Shown here: positions 44,522 to 52,763 of the stretch, piece after piece | Layout of the letters: each line of letters starts with the position of its first letter | Position numbering within the stretch: the first letter of the stretch is position 1 | Source: Pseudoxanthomonas koreensis_A | GTDB lineage: Bacteria > Pseudomonadota > Gammaproteobacteria > Xanthomonadales > Xanthomonadaceae | Direction of reading: 5' to 3' | Assembly: GCF_041890415.1 (NCBI RefSeq) | Contig: NZ_CP169056.1 | Span: forward strand, 1,550,001 to 1,614,000 | DNA: 64,000 bases | The notes under the pieces: generated by a model | What the model was told of the DNA's origin: nothing | The model's database searches: none | The model's input: the letters and a program-made list of their open reading frames with translations, nothing else | Program-made: the position numbers and the translations under genes

Positions 44522-45988
44522 CTACTTCGCCGCCACCGGCGCCCGGTGGGTCTCGAGTCGTTCGACCAGCAGCTCGCTGGCCTCGTTGAGCCCGATCACC
44601 TCGACGTTCGCGCCGTGGCGGCGCAGCTTCAGCACCACGCGGTCGAGCGCGGCCACCGCGCTGGTATCCCAGAAGTGCGCGTCGCGCAGGTCGATCACCA
44701 CCTTCGACGGCGCGTGCAGGTAGTCGAAGCTGTTGGCAAACTGCACCGCGGACGCGAAGAACACCTGCCCCTGCACGCGATAGCTGCGCACGCCCGGCAC
44801 GCTGTCGTCGGCGGTGACGGCCAGCAGCGCGCTCACCCGGCGGGTGAACGACAACGCGGTCAGCAGCACGCCGGTCAGCACGCCCATCGCCAGGTCGCGG
44901 GTGGCGACGGTGACCACCACCGTGCCCAGCATGATGAGGTTGGCGGTCTTCGGATGGGTGCGGATTTCGCGGAAGCTCTTCCAGTGGAAGGTGCCGATGC
45001 TGACCATGATCATCACCGCCACCAGCGCGGCCATCGGGATCAGCGACACCCACTCCGAGGCGTAGACCACCAGCACCAGCAACACCACGCCGGCGACCAG
45101 GCACGACAGCCGTCCGCGCCCGCCGGAGCTGACGTTGATCACCGACTGCCCGATCATCGCGCAGCCGGCCATGCCGCCGAAGAAACCGGTGACCACGTTG
45201 GCCAGGCCCTGGCCGGCCGATTCCCGGCGGCGGTCGGTGGGCGTGTCGGTCATGTCCTCGACGATCTGCGCGGTCATCAGCGATTCCAGCAGGCCCACCA
45301 CCGCCAGCGTGGCCGAGACCGGCAGCAGGATGCGCAGCGTCTCCCAGTTCCACGGGATATCCGGGACGAAGAACGCGGGCAGGCTGTCGGGCATCTGGCC
45401 CATGTCGCCGACGGTGCGGATATCCAAGCCCAGCACGATCACGGCCACGGTCAGCACCACGATGGCCACCAGCGCCGAAGGCACGACGCGCGTGAGGCGC
45501 GGCAGCAGGTAGATGATGGCCAGGCCCGCGGCGCACACCGCATACACCGTCCACGGCATGCCGATCAGCTCGGGCAGCTGGGCCAGGAAGATCAGGATCG
45601 CCAGCGCGTTGACGAAACCGATCACCACCGAGCGCGACACGAAGCGCATCAGCGTGTTGAGCCGCAGCGCGGCGGCCAGCAGCTGCAGCAGGCCGGCCAG
45701 GATGGTGGCGGCGAACAGGTACTGCAGGCCGTGGTCGCGCACCAGGTTCACCATCACCAGGGCCATCGCGCCGGTGGCGGCGGAGATCATGCCGGGGCGG
45801 CCGCCGGCGATCGAGGTGACCACCGCGATGCAGAACGAGGCATACAGCCCCACCTTGGGATCGACCCCGGCGATGATCGAGAACGCGATCGCCTCGGGAA
45901 TCAGCGCCAGTGCGACCAGCACGCCCGACAGCACGTCGCCGCGCACGTTGCCCAGCCACTGCTCGCGCAGCGGATAGATTGCAGACAT
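44522..45988 (-). CDS. SulP family inorganic anion transporter with STAS domain
   Basis: Inner-membrane transporter of sulfate, bicarbonate or a related anion. The 488-aa protein has the SulP N-terminal signature LSGVLVALALIPEAIAFSIIAGVDPKVGLYASF (residues 18-50 region), about 11-12 membrane helices, and a C-terminal STAS domain (about 385-488) with VIDLRDAHFWDTSAVAALD. GGAG lies 8 bases before the ATG at 45988. Members of this short, SulP group include bicarbonate transporters, but the substrate cannot be fixed. Residues from about 172 on are duplicated in the chimeric gene at 41813. The intact reading frame suggests this copy is the functional one. Confidence 0.92.
   Translation of the reverse strand: MSAIYPLREQWLGNVRGDVLSGVLVALALIPEAIAFSIIAGVDPKVGLYASFCIAVVTSIAGGRPGMISAATGAMALVMVNLVRDHGLQYLFAATILAGLLQLLAAALRLNTLMRFVSRSVVIGFVNALAILIFLAQLPELIGMPWTVYAVCAAGLAIIYLLPRLTRVVPSALVAIVVLTVAVIVLGLDIRTVGDMGQMPDSLPAFFVPDIPWNWETLRILLPVSATLAVVGLLESLMTAQIVEDMTDTPTDRRRESAGQGLANVVTGFFGGMAGCAMIGQSVINVSSGGRGRLSCLVAGVVLLVLVVYASEWVSLIPMAALVAVMIMVSIGTFHWKSFREIRTHPKTANLIMLGTVVVTVATRDLAMGVLTGVLLTALSFTRRVSALLAVTADDSVPGVRSYRVQGQVFFASAVQFANSFDYLHAPSKVVIDLRDAHFWDTSAVAALDRVVLKLRRHGANVEVIGLNEASELLVERLETHRAPVAAK
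44537..45473 (-). repeat. Direct-repeat copy B of a SulP segment
   Basis: Partner of 41813-42749; the perfect 392-bp core is 44721-45112. This copy sits inside the intact SulP gene, whose coding continues another ~515 bp beyond the repeat end. Both copies have the same orientation, so recombination between them would delete the hemerythrin and small membrane protein genes. Confidence 0.9.
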
Positions 45989-46186
45989 CAGGATCACTCC
46001 AGCCACGCCGTGGACGGCGCGCGATTTACGGATGGGAGCAGCATGACCCGCATGACGCCGTGGATGCAGTGCGCACGAACGACGATGCGGCGCCATGGCG
46101 GAATCATGCGCAACGCGGGCGTGCGCGAGCCGGCATTCTATTGCAATGCAGCATGACGCTCAACGCGCAGGCGCGCTGGCCATCGG

Positions 46187-47257
46187 TCAGGCGGTGGCCG
46201 GCGCCGGCTCGGCCATGTCGAGCATCTCGTCGGCGGCCTGCATGCGGCTGATGCGCAACGCGCGGCCCAGGCTTCCCAGCGCCTCCCACTGGCTGTCGCC
46301 GGCCAGTTCCGCGAGCGCCTGTTGCACCCGCTCCGACAATCCCCACTCGGCCGCGATGGCACGCGCGCAGCGCACCGACCAGGTATCGAGCAGGGACACC
46401 AGGGCCTCCGGGTCCGGGCCGCCTCCGCCGTTCCGGCTCCAGCAATCGCGCAGCACCTGCACCACCATTACCGAGCCCAGCCCGTAGAGCAGGGCCAGCA
46501 GTTGCGCCGCATGCAGGTCATCGCGGCGCGCCCCCCTGGCCGGACGCATCGCGATGTCCGCCGACAGCAGGGTGTGCTCCCAGAGCAGCGCCGCACAGCG
46601 CGCAAACACGCTGCCATCGTCGCTGATCACCGGCTGCAGCAGCGCGGCCATCACGATCTGGCGCAGGCCCTCGGTGCCGAGCATGGTCACCGCCCGCTCC
46701 AGGTGCTCGACCGACGCCCCCTGCCGACGGTAGATGGCACTGTTGGCAATGCGCAGCAGGTTGCCGGCCAGCGCCGGGTCCTGGCCCAGGATCGCCGCGA
46801 TGGAATGGGCATCGGCGTCCGGGTCGTTGATGGCACGGGACAACTGCGGCAACAGGTGCGGGCGCCGTGGCGTATAGCGCGGGTGCGCCCGGATCCCGGC
46901 CAGGGTCTGCACTGCGGCCGCCTCTGCGGCGGCGGCGGCGCGCGCACCATCCGATCCTGCAGCCGGCACCGCGGTCATGCCCGCGAGCGTGTGCGCACAC
47001 AGCCGCTGCAGGATCACCCGCTCCGGCTCCGGCATGGCGCTGTCCAGCGCTGGCGCCAGGTCGTCATCGTCGCCAGGGGTTTCCGGGGCCTCATCGTCAT
47101 CGGCCGGCAGCACGTCGTCACCGGAACCGGCGTCGGGTGCCGCCATCACGGAGGCGCCCTGCCCGGCATTGCCATCGTGACGCCCGCGTGCGCGCAGCCA
47201 GGCAGCGGCGGCCAGCGCCAGCACGGCAGCGGAGAGTGCTATCCACAACGTCGGCAT
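46187..47257 (-). CDS. HDOD domain protein with N-terminal membrane anchor
   Basis: A 356-aa protein with one hydrophobic helix at the N-terminus (LWIALSAAVLALAAAAWLRA, residues 4-23), an acidic linker (about 45-75, rich in Asp/Glu) and a HDOD module from about 125 onward: LPQLSRAINDPDADAHSIAAILGQDPALAGNLLRIANSA is the usual first part, then VEHLERAVTMLGTEGLRQIV. HDOD domains are catalytically dead HD relatives used in signalling and regulation. The start is put at the ATG at 47257; a TTG 4 codons upstream is possible. No response-regulator or GGDEF domain is attached. The 198-bp gap towards the SulP gene shows no feature I can support. Confidence 0.85.
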   Translation of the reverse strand: MPTLWIALSAAVLALAAAAWLRARGRHDGNAGQGASVMAAPDAGSGDDVLPADDDEAPETPGDDDDLAPALDSAMPEPERVILQRLCAHTLAGMTAVPAAGSDGARAAAAAEAAAVQTLAGIRAHPRYTPRRPHLLPQLSRAINDPDADAHSIAAILGQDPALAGNLLRIANSAIYRRQGASVEHLERAVTMLGTEGLRQIVMAALLQPVISDDGSVFARCAALLWEHTLLSADIAMRPARGARRDDLHAAQLLALLYGLGSVMVVQVLRDCWSRNGGGGPDPEALVSLLDTWSVRCARAIAAEWGLSERVQQALAELAGDSQWEALGSLGRALRISRMQAADEMLDMAEPAPATA

Positions 47258-47366
47258 GCGCGTCGTCAACCGGGGTTGCCGGGATCCTTCCCCGGCCGCG
47301 GTGCCTATTCAAGCACACATGCGCCGGCCTCGGCCCGGTGCCGCCGCTGCAAGCGGCGCGTCGGCG

Positions 47367-47882
47367 TCAGGCCCGCCCGCGCTCGCGCGCCAGCCGTTCC
47401 TGGGCCAGCCTTTCCCGAGCCAGCTGCAGGCTGGCCTGCCGCAGCAGGCCCGCGGAAGGCTGCTGCGGATCGGGCACGAACACCATGGCCCACAGGTTGC
47501 GCATGATCTGCACCGGCGTCACCAGTACGCCCAAGGGCAGGCTCCACCAGCCCAACACCGTGCTGTACACCAGGCCGCGCAGTTGCGCCTTGAACCCGCA
47601 CCTGCGGCATGAGATCTGGCTGCGGGTGCTGAAGTGGGTGAACACCACGATCGACCACACCCGATAGGACAAGCGCAGTTCCACCGGCCCCCGTCCCTCG
47701 CACGCCGGGCACCGGCCGCCGTGGATCTGCAGCGCCTTCAGGCGCACGTCGGCCTTCGGCAGTTGCGTGGAAAGCGGGAAAATCGGCCCGTCCCGGGCGC
47801 AGGTGTCGCAACAGTATTGGTAGTCGCCGTCGCGTATGCCACCCGGCAGAATCCAGAAGTTGCAGGCGTGGCAGCGCCTCAT
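47367..47882 (-). CDS. Zinc-ribbon membrane protein of unknown function
   Basis: A 171-aa protein starting at an ATG with AAGGAG 7 bases upstream. It contains repeated Cys pairs: C4/C7 (RRCHACNFW), C24/C25/C28 (YCCDTCARDG), C58/C61 (RCPACEGRG) and C92/C95 (SCRRCGF), consistent with two zinc ribbons, then a hydrophobic segment (about 101-125, LVYSTVLGWWSLPLGVLVTPVQIM) and a helical Arg/Glu-rich tail with ERLAQERLARERGRA. I do not recognise a named family. It is preceded by the DUF1456 gene on the same strand, 25 bases away, so both may be cotranscribed. Confidence 0.7.
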   Translation of the reverse strand: MRRCHACNFWILPGGIRDGDYQYCCDTCARDGPIFPLSTQLPKADVRLKALQIHGGRCPACEGRGPVELRLSYRVWSIVVFTHFSTRSQISCRRCGFKAQLRGLVYSTVLGWWSLPLGVLVTPVQIMRNLWAMVFVPDPQQPSAGLLRQASLQLARERLAQERLARERGRA

Positions 47883-47907
47883 GGTCGCTCCTTGCGGTCC
47901 ATCCGGG

Positions 47908-48378
47908 TCAAGCAGTGCGCACGCGCAGCGTCAATCCCTTGAGGAACGCCCGCAGCAGCTGGTCGCCGCAGGCGCGGTAGTTCTTGTGCCCCGGCTGCCG
48001 GAACAATGCGGAGAGCTCCGGCTTGGATACCGGGAAGCCCGCCTCGGCAAATACCTGGTGCATGTCGTCGTCCTTGAGCTGGAACGCCACCCGCAGCTTC
48101 TTCAGCACCAGGTTGTTGGTGATGCGCTTTTCCACCGGCCGCGGCGGCAGGCTCTCGTCCCGGCCGCGCAGGTGCACGATCAGGCCATCCAGGACACGGG
48201 CCAGGACCGCGTCGCTGCAAGCCAGGTATCCGGGCTCATCCTCCTTCAACAGGAAGGCGCGCACATCGTCCTTGTCGAGGACGAGTGCCGGGTCGGACAA
48301 CTGCGCGATCGCGACCACCTTGCTGTCGCCGAGGTCGAGCATGTAGCGGATGCTGCGAAGGACATCGTTGTTGATCAT
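47908..48378 (-). CDS. DUF1456 family protein (YehS-like)
   Basis: A 156-aa cytoplasmic protein made of two repeats, the pattern of DUF1456/YehS: NNDVLRSIRYMLDLGDSKVV (residues 3-22) is echoed by ITNNLVLKKLRVAFQLKDDD (about 86-105), and each repeat ends with a segment like DVRAFLLKEDEPGY or ELSALFRQPGHKNY. The function of the family is unknown. The ATG at 48378 is supported by the family start MNND/MINND. It lies 25 bases upstream of the zinc-ribbon gene and 67 bases downstream of yajD, all on the minus strand. Confidence 0.9.
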   Translation of the reverse strand: MINNDVLRSIRYMLDLGDSKVVAIAQLSDPALVLDKDDVRAFLLKEDEPGYLACSDAVLARVLDGLIVHLRGRDESLPPRPVEKRITNNLVLKKLRVAFQLKDDDMHQVFAEAGFPVSKPELSALFRQPGHKNYRACGDQLLRAFLKGLTLRVRTA

Positions 48379-48445
48379 CGACCGGATGCATGACTGACGG
48401 AGGCCGCCAAGTCTACCGGCTGGCCAGCGCGCCTGCGCCCTGGCC

Positions 48446-48814
48446 TCAGCGCTTGCGCTCCAGTAGCGCCTTGAGGTCGGAGAACGGCGTGGCCTTGGCC
48501 GCGACCGTCACGTCCTCCGCAGCCAGTGCACTGACCCCCGTGTAATCGACCTGGCGCGAATGCTCGTTGTCATGGCAATACACGCACAGCAGCTCCCAGT
48601 TGCTGCCATCGGGCGGGTTGTCGTCGTGGTTGTGGTTGCGGTGGTGGACCGTCAGCTCCTGCAGGTTGGCGCGGGTGAAATCACGGGCGCAACGGCCGCA
48701 GGTCCACGGGTACATCTTCAAGGCGCGCTCGCGGTAGCCCTTGGCGCGCTGCTCCTCGCTGCGACGGGCCTCGGCAACGATGCGGTCCAGTCGTGCGTTT
48801 TCGGGCGTTGGCAT
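48446..48814 (-). CDS. yajD: HNH nuclease YajD
   Basis: A 122-aa HNH endonuclease-fold protein. After a helical N-terminus (RLDRIVAEARRSEEQRAKGYRE region), zinc ligands are visible as two CxxC pairs, CGRC (about 50-53) and CVYC (about 88-91), with the catalytic-type HHRNHNHDD (about 67-75) and the ELLCVYCHDNEHSRQ ending of the HNH fold. Length and layout match E. coli YajD (115 aa), whose biological role is not established. The ATG at 48814 starts MPTPENARLD; upstream extension is unsupported. Confidence 0.9.
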   Translation of the reverse strand: MPTPENARLDRIVAEARRSEEQRAKGYRERALKMYPWTCGRCARDFTRANLQELTVHHRNHNHDDNPPDGSNWELLCVYCHDNEHSRQVDYTGVSALAAEDVTVAAKATPFSDLKALLERKR

Positions 48815-48916
48815 GGTCGCGAAGTCAGATGGGAACGGCGGGAAAAGCGTAGCACCGCCCGGTGCCCGCAACGGCGCCCTGCCCCGGATGGCAGATCACA
48901 GGTTGTGGGCCGGGAT

Positions 48917-50158
48917 TCAGGCCGATGGCGCAGCGGCGCACAACCAGGCCGATGCGGCGGTGAGCATGGCCTGCAACCCGGTCTTGAGCGTCGGGTCGAG
49001 GACCGGTGCGAAGCGCGGCGAATGGTTGCTCGGGATGTCGCGGATCCTGCCCGCGGCGCGCGCGGCCTCCCAGGTGGCCGGATCGGTGCCCCCCACGAAC
49101 CAGAACACGGATGGCGCGCCCCAGGCCCGGCCGAACTCGCTGAAATCCTCGCTGGCGGCGGACGGCTGACGCTGGTACGCAGCGTCGCCGAACTGCGCGG
49201 AGAAGGCTTCGGCCACCCGCGCCGTCGCCGCCGGGTCGTTGAGGGTGAGCGGATAGCGGCTCAGCGTGGCGAACTCCGGCGGCCGCGGCGCGCCCGAGGC
49301 ATCGGCCTCGGCACAGCAGATGCGCCGCACCGCCCCGAGTATGTGTTCGCGCACCCCGTCGTCGTAGGTGCGCAGGTTGAGCTTGAGGACCGCCTGCTCG
49401 GGGATGATGTTTTCCCGCGTGCCGGCCTGCAGCGAACCCACCGTCAACACGGCGCTGTCGAACGGCGAGACTTCGCGCGCAACGATGGTCTGCAGGCGCA
49501 GCACCGTGGAGGCCGCCATCACCACCGGGTCGACCGAGGTGTGCGGCTCGGAACCATGCGAGCCGCGACCGAACAGCGTCACCTGCAAGCTGTCACCAGC
49601 CGACAGCATCACGCCGGTCCGGTAGCTGACGGTTCCGGCCGCGCCCACCATCACGTGCTGCCCGAGCACCACGTCGGCACGGGGCAGCCCGGCACCATCC
49701 CAGTCGGCAACCATCGCCGCCGCACCCTGGGCCACCTCCTCGCCCGGCTGGAACACCACCACCGCCGTACCGCGCCAGGCATCGCGCGCCTCGGCCAACA
49801 CCTGCGCCGCGCCCATCAGCCAGGCCATGTGCAGGTCGTGGCCGCAGGAATGCGCTACACCGGGCACCCGGCTGGCATAGGGCAAACCGGTGTCCTCGTC
49901 CATCGGCAACGCGTCCATGTCCGCGCGCAGCATCACCGTTGCGCCTTCGCCGTTGCGAAGCACGCCCACCACGCCGGTCAACCCGACCTCACGGGTCACC
50001 TCATACCCCAGCTTGCCGATGTAATCGGCCGCGATGCCGGCGCTGCGGTGCTCCTGCATGGACAGCTCTGGATGCCGGTGCAGGTCCCGGTAGATTGCCA
50101 GCAGCTCCGGCGCCATTGCGTCAAACCGCGTTTCCAGAGCTTGGGTGAGCGGATTCAT
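48917..50158 (-). CDS. M20 family amidohydrolase (hippurate/N-acyl amino acid hydrolase-like)
   Basis: Metal-dependent hydrolase removing acyl groups from N-acyl amino acids or similar amides. The 413-aa protein has the M20D motifs: HRHPELSMQEHRSA (about 27-40), MLRADMDALPMDE, the metal-binding SCGHDLHMAWL (C105, H107, H110), FQPGEE (E140/E141) and the dimerisation domain between about 190 and 300. The late ligand is in IPSNHSPRFAPV. No signal peptide is evident, so it is probably cytoplasmic. The ATG at 50158 has GGGATC upstream. It is divergent from the SDR gene over 231 bases, in which I see no clear promoter. The real substrate is unknown. Confidence 0.9.
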   Translation of the reverse strand: MNPLTQALETRFDAMAPELLAIYRDLHRHPELSMQEHRSAGIAADYIGKLGYEVTREVGLTGVVGVLRNGEGATVMLRADMDALPMDEDTGLPYASRVPGVAHSCGHDLHMAWLMGAAQVLAEARDAWRGTAVVVFQPGEEVAQGAAAMVADWDGAGLPRADVVLGQHVMVGAAGTVSYRTGVMLSAGDSLQVTLFGRGSHGSEPHTSVDPVVMAASTVLRLQTIVAREVSPFDSAVLTVGSLQAGTRENIIPEQAVLKLNLRTYDDGVREHILGAVRRICCAEADASGAPRPPEFATLSRYPLTLNDPAATARVAEAFSAQFGDAAYQRQPSAASEDFSEFGRAWGAPSVFWFVGGTDPATWEAARAAGRIRDIPSNHSPRFAPVLDPTLKTGLQAMLTAASAWLCAAAPSA

Positions 50159-50389
50159 GCAGATCCCGGTGAGGCTGGTGGGTGGACCGCGATCATCGTG
50201 ATGGCCGCAGCATACGTGATGCGGCAGAACTCCATTCATGGCGTGCAGCCATGTCGCCGGCCCCTGGCCAGGGCCCTGTTCGAAGACGGCAGGACAGGCC
50301 GGTTTACCGGGTCCGGCGAGCAGCCGGCACCACGTGCGCTTCACCCCGGTCGGCGCACCGTGGATGTCCATTCCGACAAGGACACCCTC

Positions 50390-51256
50390 ATGGCCACCCA
50401 GGACCACGCTGCAACCGATGCCCATGGCGGCGCCCGGGCCGGACACCGGGCCGTTTCCAAGGCCAACCGTACCCGCCCCGACACCCGGCGCGTGGCCGTC
50501 GTCACCGGCGGTGCCGCCGGCCTGGGCAATGGCATCGCCCACCGCCTGGCCAACGACGGCCTGGCGGTCATGATTTCCGACATCGACGAAGACAAGCTTG
50601 CCCAGGCGCGCAAGGCTTTCGCCGCCGCCGGCCACGAGGTGCAGACCTTCAAGGGCGACGTCTCCAGGCGCGAGGACCAGCAGGCGCTGGTGGCCAAGGC
50701 GGTCGAGGCGTTCGGACGGCTCGACGTGTTCATCAACAACGCCGGCATCGAGCAGGTCAAGCCGCTGGACGATGTTGGTCCCGACGACCTGGACCTGATC
50801 TTCCGCATCAACTGCCACGGCGTGCTCTACGGCATGCAGGCCGCAGCCGCCCAGATGCGCAGGCAGGACGAGGGCATCGGCAAGATCATCAACGCCTGCT
50901 CCATCGCCGGGCACGAATCCTACGAGATGCTGGGCATCTACTCCGCCACCAAGCACGTGGTGCGCTCGCTCACCCACACCGGCGCCAAGGAGTACGCCAA
51001 GGACGGCATCACCGTGAACGCCTACTGCCCCGGCGTGGCCGGCACCTCGATGTGGGACCGCATCGACGAGGCCATGGGCCGCTACATGGGCACCCGGCCC
51101 GGCGAAGCATTCCAGAAATTCTCCGAAGGCATTCTCCTGGGCCGCACCCAGGAACCGGAGGACGTGGCCAACCTGGTGTCCTTCCTTGCCTCCACCGACT
51201 CGGACTACATCACCGGCCAGGCCATCATCACCGACGGCGGCATGGTGTTCCGCTAG
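50390..51256 (+). CDS. Short-chain dehydrogenase (acetoin/diacetyl reductase-like)
   Basis: NAD(P)-dependent oxidoreductase, most like the BudC/ButA acetoin reductases. The 288-aa product has a 33-residue N-terminal extension of low complexity (His/Ala/Arg-rich) before the Rossmann motif TGGAAGLGNGIA (39-50). NNAG is at 116-119, the catalytic triad is S171, Y184 and K188 (CSIAGHESYEMLGIYSATK), and the C-terminus is YITGQAIITDGGMVF, typical of this branch. The extension makes the start uncertain; a downstream non-ATG start is conceivable. It is followed by a DUF3883 gene remnant. Substrate preference for acetoin or diacetyl is inferred from similarity only. Confidence 0.87.
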   Translation: MATQDHAATDAHGGARAGHRAVSKANRTRPDTRRVAVVTGGAAGLGNGIAHRLANDGLAVMISDIDEDKLAQARKAFAAAGHEVQTFKGDVSRREDQQALVAKAVEAFGRLDVFINNAGIEQVKPLDDVGPDDLDLIFRINCHGVLYGMQAAAAQMRRQDEGIGKIINACSIAGHESYEMLGIYSATKHVVRSLTHTGAKEYAKDGITVNAYCPGVAGTSMWDRIDEAMGRYMGTRPGEAFQKFSEGILLGRTQEPEDVANLVSFLASTDSDYITGQAIITDGGMVFR

Positions 51257-51267
51257 GGCTGCCTTGA

Positions 51268-51435
51268 TGCCAGCGGGCCTCGGCGACACCGGGCTCCGAG
51301 GCCGATGCGGCGAGCTACCGGCTGTATCGCCTGTTCGACTTCCGCCAACGCCCGCGGCTGTTCAGCCTGCCCGGCGCGATTGCAGGGCATTGCCAACTGG
51401 ATGCGGTCTCGTATCTGGCACGGCTGGCTGGATAG
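51268..51435 (+). pseudogene. Remnant of a DUF3883-type protein C-terminus
   Basis: This 336-bp gap between the SDR and SPFH genes contains a frame open from after a TGA (51265-51267) to a TAG at 51433-51435. Its translation includes ADAASYRLYRLFDFRQRPRL and ends CQLDAVSYLARLAG. That pattern (YRLYRLFDF...PRLF.LPG...C.L..V.Y) is the closing part of DUF3883 domains, which occur in restriction- and defence-associated proteins. There is no start codon with a Shine-Dalgarno and no upstream homologous sequence, so it is a decayed end of a lost gene. The remaining gap (51436-51592) has a TATAGT at 51535-51540, a possible -10 for the SPFH operon, with weak -35. Confidence 0.6.
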
Positions 51436-51592
51436 GGCGTCCTGCGCCCGCGCTTGACCCGTCCGCGCCCCACCCCGCCCCGACGTCGGCGGCCGGCCAG
51501 GCCACCTGGCCCGGACCGGATGATTGCCGGGATGTATAGTCTGGCGCGCGCAGGGCCGGTACCCCGCTGGCCGCGACGAATGGAGAAGTGTC

Positions 51593-52744
51593 ATGGGTCT
51601 TGTGCAGGCGGTGGCGGGTGCGGTGGGTGGCGTGCTGGCCGACCAGTGGAAGGACTTCTACACGGTGCCGGCCGGTCTGCCGGCGACGGCTGCGCTGTTT
51701 GCCGCCGTGCCGCATGGCCCCAATGCCGGGCGCGGATCGAACACGCAGGCCTCGTCCAACATCATCACCAACGGGTCGAAGATCGTCGTGCCCGAGGGCT
51801 ACGGGCTGCTGCTGCTCCAGGACGGCGCCGTCACCGGCTTCGCCGCCGAACCGGGCGGCTACGAGTGGCGCTCGGACGACATCAACTCCAAGTCGGTGTT
51901 CGCCGGCGACGGCCTGGTGTCCTCGCTGATCACGCAAAGCTGGGAGCGCTTCAAGTTCGGCGGCCAGCCGGGCGGCCAGCAGCTTGCGTTCTTCGTCTCG
52001 CTGAAGGAACTGCCGGACAACCGCTTCGGCACCCAGTCGGAAATCTACTGGGACGATGGCTTTCTCAACACCCAGGTCGGCGCGGTCACGCGCGGCTCGT
52101 ACACGCTGAAAATCATCGACCCGATCCTGTTCGTGAAGAACTTCGTGCCGGCCAGGTATCTGCAGCCCGGCCAGGTGTTCGATTTCACCGACATCGACAA
52201 CGCCGCAGCGAGCCAGCTGTTCAATGAGGTGGTCGGGTCGCTGGCGCCGGCCTTCAGCCTGTATACGAACGACCCGGGCAAGGGCAACCGGATCACCAGG
52301 CTGCAGCAGGATTCGGTGGGCTTTGCCCAGAGCCTGGCGGCGGCGGTGGAGCACGCCTACCAGTGGAGGTCGGACCGCGGCCTGGCCATCGTCAAGACCG
52401 CCATCATTTCCATCGAGTACGACCCGAACACGCGCGAACTGCTCAAGACCGTGCAGCGCGCCGATGCGCTGGCCGGCGCCCGCGGCAACTCCAACCTGCA
52501 GGCCAGCGTGGCTGCCGGCGTGCAGTCTGCCGGCGAGACCGGGGGTGCGGCGGGCCTGGTCGGCGTGGGCATGGCGACGGGCATGCTTGGCGGCGTCGGC
52601 ACCCTGCAGCAGCCAGTGGCACCGGCGGCACCGGCGGCCGATGACCCGATCGCCAAGCTCACCAAGGCCAAGCAGATGCTCGACCTGGGCCTGATCACGC
52701 AGGGCGACTACGACGCGCTCAAGACCAAGACCCTGGGCCTGTAA
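51593..52744 (+). CDS. SPFH domain protein with C-terminal SHOCT domain (YdjI-like)
   Basis: A 383-aa protein related to the bacterial SPFH (stomatin/flotillin-like) group once called virion-core-protein-like, which includes Bacillus YdjI. An SPFH-like beta/alpha domain spans about 65-290 (IVVPEGYGLLLLQDGAVTGF to KTAIISIEYDPNTRELLKTVQ), followed by a Gly/Ala-rich stretch and a SHOCT module at the end (DDPIAKLTKAKQMLDLGLIT..DYDALK). There is no transmembrane helix. GGAG precedes the ATG at 51593. SPFH proteins gather on membranes and organise partner complexes. It is the first gene of a tight unit with the zinc-ribbon membrane protein, 19 bases downstream. Confidence 0.85.
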   Translation: MGLVQAVAGAVGGVLADQWKDFYTVPAGLPATAALFAAVPHGPNAGRGSNTQASSNIITNGSKIVVPEGYGLLLLQDGAVTGFAAEPGGYEWRSDDINSKSVFAGDGLVSSLITQSWERFKFGGQPGGQQLAFFVSLKELPDNRFGTQSEIYWDDGFLNTQVGAVTRGSYTLKIIDPILFVKNFVPARYLQPGQVFDFTDIDNAAASQLFNEVVGSLAPAFSLYTNDPGKGNRITRLQQDSVGFAQSLAAAVEHAYQWRSDRGLAIVKTAIISIEYDPNTRELLKTVQRADALAGARGNSNLQASVAAGVQSAGETGGAAGLVGVGMATGMLGGVGTLQQPVAPAAPAADDPIAKLTKAKQMLDLGLITQGDYDALKTKTLGL

Positions 52745-52763
52745 GGCAGGGCGGGCTTCGACG

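Noticed and set aside
44522..45988. Assembly duplication as the whole explanation of the two SulP copies
   Set aside because: The copies differ substantially outside the 392-bp identical tract, and the chimera joins a different N-terminal gene, so a simple duplicated contig is unlikely. Long reads should still confirm it.
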